Below, one piece after another: positions 56,301 to 64,000 of a stretch of 64,000 bases of DNA (positions are counted from its first letter, which is position 1; each line of letters starts with the position of its first letter). The notes under the pieces are model-generated. The model did not search any database and had not been told where the DNA came from. It saw nothing but the letters and a program-made list of their open reading frames with translations. The DNA comes from Collybia mongolica (taxonomy: Eukaryota > Basidiomycota > Agaricomycetes > Agaricales > Clitocybaceae): positions 496,001 to 560,000 of the forward strand of contig JAAXNY010000001.1 in assembly GCA_013420905.1 (NCBI GenBank), in the 5' to 3' direction. Position numbers and translations under genes: made by a program.

Positions 56301-58611
56301 GACCCTGCTCATTTTCTTCAAGCCGTCAAATCTCCCATAGGGGCTTTTGTCCCAAAATACCAATCAATCAGATCGTTTTCAAAATAGTTATTATGGTCGG
56401 AGCTCTCCGTTTTTGAAGACTCGCAGAAGAATGAGGGTGGAGCACGCTAGATATGGTCCAGAGAATAGGTGTTGCGGCTCTTTTCGTGAACTGTGCATGG
56501 CTTGGTGAGGTGGTTGGGCTCAGATACCCTTTCGCGTCTTGTACTATGTATCACGAATGTTGCCTTAACTTGCCCCGATCCGGAGGTTGCCAGACTCCTT
56601 ACCCACGCTCCCATCAACTACCCTCGCCGATAATGAGAACTCGAGCGACACCACACCACCCCCATTCCACTCCCTGCTTTCCACCGGTTTCCGCCGCAAG
56701 TGACATACTATGCAGACGATGAACATATCCACCTGTAATCCGTCGGATGAACCGGAAAGCTTCATTGTTTCGAAGAGAAGGCCTGACAACTGAAAACAGC
56801 TTCCATCATACGAAGATGATTGTAGAACGGTAAGTATCCTCGTGCTACTCAATTCGTGTTAAGGGACAATCATCTGATTATCATAGTGCACACTTCGCCC
56901 GGACACTTTACGGTTGGTATAATACAAAAACGTGATACGTGCGGGGGGTTGTATGCAAGTTTGCCTCATGTTTCAAGCAGAAGTCTCGAATTCTGTCGTG
57001 TTCGTCGCGTTGTGTCCTGACGCCGAGGTACATTCGATACGGCGCCACGAAATGTTTTATTATCTCGATTATCTCGAGATCTCCCCTGAGGCTCAGCCAC
57101 TGGGCATTAAACCTTTAACTAAAGTGACATAACCGATTTGGAAAATTTCCGTCCAATTGCAAACCCTTGTTGACGCCTTCAAGGACCAACATATCCCAAT
57201 ATATCTCTCACAGGTGATCTCCCTCGAAGAGGAACCAAGACCAACAAAGAGTCAAATTTATGGCGTTCATGTGATTCTAAACATCTGTGCCGAGTTGCAT
57301 TTATGTGCCTTGACCATAGTACGCAGATCATTTGAAACTGATATACTACGCCAGACTCCGAAAACACACTAACCGGCTTTAAGAGATCTCGACAGCGCTA
57401 GAAGCAAAGGCTAAGTTGGTTTTTACAGTCATCGACGTGTGTTTCTACGTTAGTCTTGTCGCCCCCATTTCCCTCGGAGAAAGTAGGATGGACGTGGCGC
57501 GCAACCTCAATAATATGTTTAGCACCACGGAATCATACTAGGCCATGGACGTTGCGCCTTTTAGTACAGAACCCTCCTTTCGACTCGGCAAGTCAGGCAA
57601 AACCGTTCGTCCACCGGTGCGTCTTATGGGGTTGGTTCCCTCGGTGATCACGAGTCGAATGAGTATTTATAGCTTGCAGGCCTTGTTCGTTGAATTCCGC
57701 GAGCCTGTACTGCGATGTTCGGCTTTCAACCCACGGTAAACTAAGGGTGCTTGGTATAAAGTGCGTGTGATCAGTCCCACCCCCGCCTGATTTTAAGTTC
57801 TCCCGTTTGCCCAAATCCGAGTCGGCACAAGAATTGTGTTCTCCGGACCATAACTTGCGACGGGCCATTCTTGATCGAATCTATCGTGCCGAGTATCTCC
57901 TGCAGATCCCTAGCCAATATTCGACCACAGGCCTTGTTGATCCGAGCTCAACAAGAAGTCAATGCGCAATGGCCCCTCTCTTTGCTTCGACTAGTTGTTC
58001 GAAGATTGATGTATATCGGATTCTGAGCTTTTACAAAACCAATCAATAAATAAGTAACCCAGGTTATCTATGCATAGCCTGAGCTAGTAAGTATATGTAT
58101 ATGTTTTTGATATTGAGAGTACCCGAGGCCCCCCGAATAAAGCTCCACAAACGATAGGCGGGTTACAGTGTCAATACTCAAGTGACTAGAAGATTTATGT
58201 CGAAACTCTTTGCCCGAGATCGAGTCATATGTTCTTGTTGATGATTATGTGTACACCCGAATCTTCCCATCTTCCATATCGCTCCGCTTCGCTTTCCTCT
58301 GCATTACAGCTACATATGTACTTCTACGACACGGGCACATCCTATTCACGTGGATATTGAGGGGATTCTCGAATAGAATGGCACAAGGAAGCCAAGCCTG
58401 AAGGCGAAACCCGCCCAGCCTGCCAAACTTGCTGTGACGCTCTCAGGGTTCAAATTTTTCCGCTTATAGGCCATAGCACCAAACCCCGTCCCATTTGGGC
58501 CCTCAAGAAGTCCATCTTTCCCCTCGTGGAATTCGCGTGTCATTGGAGTATAAAATCACCTTTGACGCACAGGATGATCCCCTTCAAATCTCAACGATTC
58601 AAACTTCCCGG
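56301..58611. other. Intergenic, anonymous frames only
   Basis: Open frames at 56932-57132 and 57157-57372 on the plus strand (ISPEAQPLGIKPLTKVT; TLVDAFKDQHIPIYLSQVISLEEEP) have protein-like composition but no recognised family and no clear splice link. Others (57456-57868) overlap on both strands. May hold a broken gene. Confidence 0.35.
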
Positions 58612-59103
58612 ATGTCGCTAAGCTATACCTCCGCTGCCTTTTCACAAACTACGATGGGTAAATCGGCTTGCGATATCACACAACGCTGTGTCGCACCGAT
58701 TATTAATGGTGGACACTTTGCCTTTGCTAGGGTCAATGGCGACATTTGTCTGGTACAAGGTGTGTCCCGCTCGTGCCTAAAATTTTCGTTCACTAAATTT
58801 TTTCTTTCCCTTTCTCCAGTATCGCTGGATACACCTGCATCCGCGCTTACAACTGTCGACGTGAAGATATTCCGACATGAGTTCATAACCATCTTTCGTC
58901 TTTCAGAAACAAAGACGCTCCATCCTGCGGACATATCCATCATCGAGTCCATCGACGACTATCATACTCGTTATGAGGAGGATACTGAGACGGTCTTTCT
59001 GGCGAGGGAACTCATGGAGCACATGCGAAAGATGACGGAAAGGCCGATAGTTCCTCGGACGAGAACAGGTCGATATAGTGGGCAGTTTACTCGACACCGA
59101 TGA
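58612..59103 (+). CDS. Hypothetical small protein, about 143 aa
   Basis: Proposed exons are 58612-58759 and 58820-59103, joined by a 60-bp GT-AG intron in phase. The frame also stays open if the intron is read through (163 aa). The ATG at 58612 begins MSLSYTSAAF; an upstream extension of the same open frame lacks an ATG nearby. The second exon has well-formed sequence (VDVKIFRHEFITIFRLSET, TLHPADISIIESIDDYHTRY, ARELMEHMRKMTERP) and a basic C-terminus. No domain was recognised. Confidence 0.5.
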   Translation: MSLSYTSAAFSQTTMGKSACDITQRCVAPIINGGHFAFARVNGDICLVQGVSRSCLKFSFTKFFLSLSPVSLDTPASALTTVDVKIFRHEFITIFRLSETKTLHPADISIIESIDDYHTRYEEDTETVFLARELMEHMRKMTERPIVPRTRTGRYSGQFTRHR

Positions 59104-61266
59104 GTCTGGGTGGAAGTAATCGTGGAGTCAAGAGTTATTTATTGGAACCTTTCGCATCGCAAGTTGTATTTTTATCATCGCACATATATGTAAACTATAC
59201 CCATCATACACGTTATTTGATACCTCTTTACAGGTCTGCCTATCGACCCTACTTCAATTCAGTGAACCCCTTTGACACAATGATAAAGATATGGAAACTT
59301 TGTCACGCGTGGTACACGGGGCCAGGGCTGTGCTTCTCGTGCGTTGCAGAAGCTTTGATAATTGCTATCAGCTCCGCCTGGCAAGCCTACGCTCTTAATC
59401 GCCGCGCGTGCGTTTGATTGATAAAGGGTGAAGCTGTCGTTGTGCAACCACTTGAGCCAGTTCATGGCACGACACAACTAACAGTCTACTATAGTCCTTT
59501 CGCAGATGATTGAATTCACGATACACTGATAGATGGTCACCTGCGCCCCTCTAAAAAGCGTACCACATCTTGCTAAGCTAGAACCTCCCCGACTCCGATG
59601 GAGGACCGGATTCACAAGCGTCTATTGATGAGCTCAATCAAAGTATTCCGCAGCCAACTTCGCTACTTTATCATCTAGCCCGAATAATTCAGCTTTGGCT
59701 AACCTTGGCAATCGCGAACCCCCACAAGGCTACCCGTTGTCGGTGTCCTAGACGTTGTCTCCGTTTGGCCTGACTTGCGAAATCACTATTTGTTGTGCTT
59801 CGGCAAGACTAAAAATAGTTCGTGTACATGTGCTTGTTCTTCATTCTGTTGCTGAATAGCTATATCTACTGATGGATCGGCAATGTAGCCTCCAAAGGTC
59901 CGACGTTGGGAACACAGGGGATAATTCGAATTCGAGCAGGTTCCCTTGGGGCCTGCGACTCCACACGTGTATTCCATTGGACAACTCGATCGTGTCTCGA
60001 GTTACCGGGCATCTAGGGTACTTTCCTTATGCAATTATTTTAATCCTTCATAGTGCCTTTAGAGGCGAGACACTCCCCAATTCCCACTAGGGTTCGTGGC
60101 CACCTCAATGACTCCTTGGGAAAGCATATCCGTACGCGGCCGACAAGATGCCTTGATGTGAATCTCCTCAATTAGACCAAGGTCCGTGTTTACTTCCTGT
60201 TTACGAATCCGGGAATAGGTAGCTTAATAGTTGACGTCGTGGAAGCAATATTTACTGGCAAAGCCAGATGTGAAAGTGTTGTATGAATACCAAGCTTTGT
60301 TACATGTATTGTGCTCCTTGTGGTGTGTGTCACCAATATGCAGGCAGTCCGAATACATGATAAGCTTCTCGCCAGGGCTTGATTATTCATCGAGTACCAT
60401 TAATAGCTGCACCGCGTACACGGTCACAATGCGAAGGCCTCCAGGTACGCACTTGGTGAACCCACACATGGAACCTTGATGTATGCCACTTCATTAGAAA
60501 ATTTTTATCCGTACTAATGCGTGCTATCAACGTGTCTCTGGGACTGGAGCGCAATCTACTGTTATATTGGGCATGCGGTTCACGCAGTATCTGCAGCAGG
60601 AGCGCCGCCCTACTGCGCATCGTGGCGACCTTTGTAACAGTGGATATGCCACTATTTTGCCACTGGTTTCATTTTCCTAACTCCTCTGGCGGGAGGATCC
60701 TGAAGACTTGTAAATTGTGTGTCCCTTCGATCTATCTTTTTACAATGTATGCATATGTTCTGTGAGTTGAGTGAAATAGTTACCATAAATAAGTATACTT
60801 CGAACATGATATGTCAACACGATGCCAGGAACACTGACACTGATTCCAGCTAGTGTCAATTGAAATGTCATGTGTGTTCTTCCCAGCTGCGTAGTACGCT
60901 CACCGCGCTGCAAACTCGGATCCCAGTTTTTTGGACAATGTTGTCCTGAATGCCTTGTCAGCTGAGAGTTGACAGGATTAGTGGAAACCGTTCCAGCTGA
61001 ATACAGGGTTTTTTTTGTGATCACAAACTATTTCCTTGAGGGCTGGAGCAATATAAAAGTGAAGCCCCTAGCGACTTTGCGATACTGGATGCTGTAAATA
61101 TATATGGAACCATGGCGTCCCCAATGTCCCAGACCAGACCAAAATATCTAGTACGGGCGATAGTGATAATATGGGAAACTGTACGTTTACTTGAGGCAAA
61201 ATTAAGAAGCCAGTTTGATAATGTAGTGCAAGTTCTCACATTCCTAGGTTACTAGTACACAGATAA
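59104..61266. other. Intergenic, possible membrane-protein fragment
   Basis: No gene could be assembled. A plus-strand frame ending at 59417 contains a short hydrophobic stretch (CVAEALIIAISSAWQAYALNRR) resembling a membrane helix followed by the Tyr-Ala-Leu-x-Arg signature seen in basidiomycete multi-helix membrane proteins; its partners could not be found. Remaining frames at 59.8-61.2 kb overlap on both strands without motifs. Confidence 0.35.
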
Positions 61267-63628
61267 TCACAATTTGTAGCCCCGGCCACTTGAAGGCTTA
61301 GCATCCAAACCATACTTGTTTTGTCGGAAGATGGAGAGTTGCGGTAACAGATGTTCATACACATGGGCCACCCACTGTAAATTACGTGTTGTCAGGTTTC
61401 GATTAAACGTTTTAGAGCGATAAAAACTCAAGACCTTACCTCACAAGCTAAAGGTCTCGTATCCCGAGGGTCAATGATCTCTTCCACACCAAATTTGTGT
61501 GCGGTTCTCAGGGGGCTCCTGACGCTCTCGAATTTCTCCAAAAGGTCACTCATGATCCTTTCGCGGCTTTCCTCCGAATCTGCAGCATCAAGTTGCCGTT
61601 TATAGGCTGCCTCAATGCCACCTTCTAAAGGCAGGCTTCCCCAGTCTCCAGAAGGCCTTCCAAATATGGTTGGTTTACGCGAAGTGGGAAGGAGGAAACA
61701 GGACAAACCAAGCGACGCGCGTCCCCATCCCGTCTTCAGGGTCTGCAAATACACCACCTGCAACACCGAACGCTCGCCGAATGACTATTGTGTATATTGG
61801 AACAGTGGCATTATATAACGCGGAGAGTGCAGCTGCGCCGTGGCGGATGGTAGCTGTCCTTTCGGCAATGGAGCCTGTCATTTGCGTTTCAAATGTTGGT
61901 GGACTTCGAACTATGTTAAAACATACCAATGGCGAACCCGGGATTATCAACTAAATTTATGATTGGAAGTCTTGGGGGATATATCGAGCTAGTGCAGGAA
62001 ATTATGGACTCGGACTTACCCGAAATGATCACAAAGGTTCGCGAAACGAGCTGTCTTCTGGCTACCCAAGGCATCGATTGCTCCTATATGTACCGCAGGA
62101 AATTGGTGGAAGAACTGGAGGATGTGGCAAAATCGGTGTACCTCCATTAAACGTACAGTCACTAGTGAGGACACCAACAGGTCGGCCTGATAACCTTGCG
62201 AAGCCTGTGACGATGCACCTCCCCCAAGTATAGCCAATTTCGAAGAAAGATGATGAGCCGAAATTTTCGAATATTCCATTTATATCGACAATAAGGCGAA
62301 TAAGCTTTCTGACGTCGTATGGTCTCGCTCTCCGCCTGGGAATAATCGAAATCAAATCTTCCTCTCGCCGACTTGGGGGATCAGTAGTGGAATGCACAGG
62401 TGGTAAGGAAAATATTGAGGAAGGAAGGTAGGACAGAAATTTCCGAATTTGCTGGAAGGCATCTACCTCTGATGTAGCGACATTGTCGATGGTTCCATTT
62501 TGGGCATGTATTTCCCAGCCTCCTAGAGCTTCTTTCGACAGATCCTCAAAAGTTGCTTGCTTAACAACAGGAGGACCTGCTGCGAACAGCTGGGAGCGAG
62601 CGAACTTAGGATATGTAGTGACACGAGAAATAGCGAGGGATGTACCTGACTCAAATCTTTGACCATAACGCTTCCAATAGTCGGTCAATTACGGATGAAA
62701 TGAAGCACTCAAGATCGAACCTAAAATGTCCGAGAACCGCTTTCGCAGCCGCGAGGCCGACTACTGGGCCGAGCAGCGCTGAAACGACGGGGACAACAGC
62801 CATAGCATCCATACTTTTCCCAAGTCCTGCAATGCCAGGTATATATGTAGCACCTAATGTTAGGTCTGGACATAACACAGGAATCAGATACGTGACCACG
62901 CATGATGTAACTGCCTTTCGAGACATACATGTTGCAACACTTCCGCCGCCACTAGATCCGTCTAATAGGCGAATCTGCGGGGAAATGGGTCCATTCAGAT
63001 CACACTTCCAGGAAATATAGTTTACTGACTAGGGGGATTCTCATCTTCCGTGCCAAGATCTAACGATGAATCAGTTGGTATCAGCCACGATGTGTCAGTA
63101 ACGAGTTCCGAACCTCTCCGTACGGAGCTTTCATCTGGATTCCACCATCTGCATGACCTCCTCTGACGCTAAAATCATCGGCGGTGATGAACACTTTGCG
63201 TCCATCCACTTTCCCAAAGCCTGTTACAGCGTTTCTGGTATCGTGTTAGCTAAAATATAGAGTGGAAGAGAGCATCTTACGCGGGCGTAAAAGATTTCAA
63301 ACTGCCGGTTTCTTCGTCATAATTCGGCTTTCCTGTTACAGAGCCTACCTCCAAAAACGAACCGTCATCAAGAAGACTCGTGAGGCGCTCTCGCACCCAA
63401 AGTTTGTTGTTAGCCTTTTGGCGAATGTATCCCGGGTCCTCCTGATTTGGAACTTGGATGAGTCGTTGTTGGGCTCGGAGTTCCGACAGTGGATGCTGTA
63501 AGTTGTGCCAGTGTTTTATTCAGCAATAAAATAGCCATCTATCGAAAAAGACGTACTTCCCAGTTTTCCTTTTTGTCATTGACCTCCCTTTCCTTGGGTC
63601 CTCCTTGTCTTTTGATGTCCGAAGGCAT
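61267..63628 (-). CDS. Acyl-CoA carboxyltransferase (propionyl/methylcrotonyl-CoA carboxylase beta-like)
   Basis: Twelve exons on the minus strand: 63628-63557, 63495-63281, 63234-63114, 63059-63030, 62974-62929, 62853-62721, 62656-62142, 62083-62020, 61970-61927, 61874-61709, 61656-61440, 61374-61267; 576 residues, all phases agree. Two crotonase-fold halves are visible: N half RERLTSLLDDGSF, VTGFGKVDGRKVFI, LLDGSSGGGSVAT, then GWEIHAQNGTIDN; C half FFEIGYTWGRCIVTGFARLSGRPVGV, LGSQKTARFANLCD, VDNPGFAIGS, RHGAAALSALYNATVPIYT and FGVEEIIDPRDTRPLACEW. Such proteins move carboxyl from carboxybiotin to an acyl-CoA. No organelle presequence is obvious, and no biotin carboxylase or biotin carrier is in the window. 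Confidence 0.93.
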
Positions 63629-64000
63629 TGCGATGTGTCCTGCGCGTGAAAAGAAAGTTGGTTCAGCATATATCGTGCCCCTGTTCAACTCGGGTTATGT
63701 AGTTGCCGGTTGGCAGTGGTGGCACCTGTGACCTCGTGAGGCACAGGGTAGTTGGGCTTATCAGGAGTATTGAAGGACTCCACGGTCGTCAAACCAATAT
63801 TCCGCAGTTTTCTAGCAGAGTTATGCCCAAGGTTCTTGTTGCGAATCGAGGAGAGAGTGAGTGGCCAAATGAAGAAGTGTTCGATCGTCGCGTTTTCATT
63901 CTCAGTTCTGACCACCGTCAACAATTCTTTTCCAGTCGCGATTCGCGTGTTGCGCGCTGCCACAGAGCTTGGTTGGGACACAGTTTCTATTTACATCGAG
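63629..64000. other. Upstream region of the carboxyltransferase, possible further exon
   Basis: A minus-strand frame (63990-63685) has no ATG but could be an exon: acceptor AAATAG near 63988 and donor GTGCCA after ...PHEVTG near 63738 would splice in phase onto sequence just before the 63628 ATG. Its composition (SFNTPDKPNYPVPHEVTG) is protein-like. If real, the gene extends beyond the window; if not, this is promoter. Confidence 0.3.

Noticed and set aside
1..64000. CRISPR array, prophage, bacterial operon or rRNA
   Set aside because: No regularly spaced direct repeats, no Shine-Dalgarno-linked gene runs and no conserved rRNA segments. The intron density is eukaryotic.

Overview
The window looks like nuclear DNA of a filamentous basidiomycete, most likely an Agaricomycete of the Rhizoctonia/Ceratobasidium kind. 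The grounds are very dense 47-70 nt GT-AG introns, coding exons down to 2 nt, two members of the DUF6533 membrane-protein family (known mainly from Agaricomycetes), and fungal forms of the housekeeping genes. The species is inferred. Almost every real gene is split, so exon structures below were built by hand from splice consensus, reading phase, protein similarity and paralogue comparison.

Layout. 1-652: minus-strand N-terminus of a Gln/His-rich protein, followed by about 4.5 kb of pyrimidine-rich, microsatellite-rich DNA. 5.3-10.7 kb: no confident gene. 10.7-14.15 kb: two decayed O-methyltransferase (OMT) copies, the first holding a 651-bp hAT-like element with an 8-bp target duplication exactly at a splice acceptor. 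14.8-16.2 kb: eIF4E-family cap-binding protein. 18.4-20.9 kb: multi-exon gene of unrecognised family. 21.5-23.2 kb: nucleoporin Seh1. 25.0-26.7 kb: DUF6533 copy A. 27.0-33.2 kb (minus): listerin-type E3 ubiquitin ligase in 17 exons. 33.9-35.7 kb (minus): intact OMT, with a stray OMT 3' fragment at 36.2 kb. 37.0-38.7 kb (minus): DUF6533 copy B. 39.6-41.5 kb: a second intact OMT of a different subtype. 41.65-44.1 kb (minus): CTP synthase. 44.5-45.8 kb: 5'-truncated LINE with poly(A) and a 14-15 bp target duplication. 46.1-48.6 kb (minus): DEAD-box helicase with an RG-rich tail. 48.6-56.3 kb: segmental duplication with three intact SDR paralogues, a copied fragment of the helicase 5' end and a GNAT acetyltransferase. 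56.3-61.3 kb: sparse, one small candidate gene. 61.3-63.6 kb (minus): acyl-CoA carboxyltransferase.

Housekeeping genes (cap binding, nuclear pore, ribosome quality control, CTP synthesis, RNA helicase) alternate with accessory families that are duplicating and decaying (OMT, DUF6533, SDR). The most notable signals are a 2-nt and a 9-nt coding exon conserved between the two DUF6533 genes, the hAT-like element at a splice acceptor, the LINE insertion in the CTP synthase upstream region, the SDR/helicase segmental duplication, and the unrecognised gene at 18.4-20.9 kb. No operon, CRISPR array, rRNA or convincing tRNA was seen.
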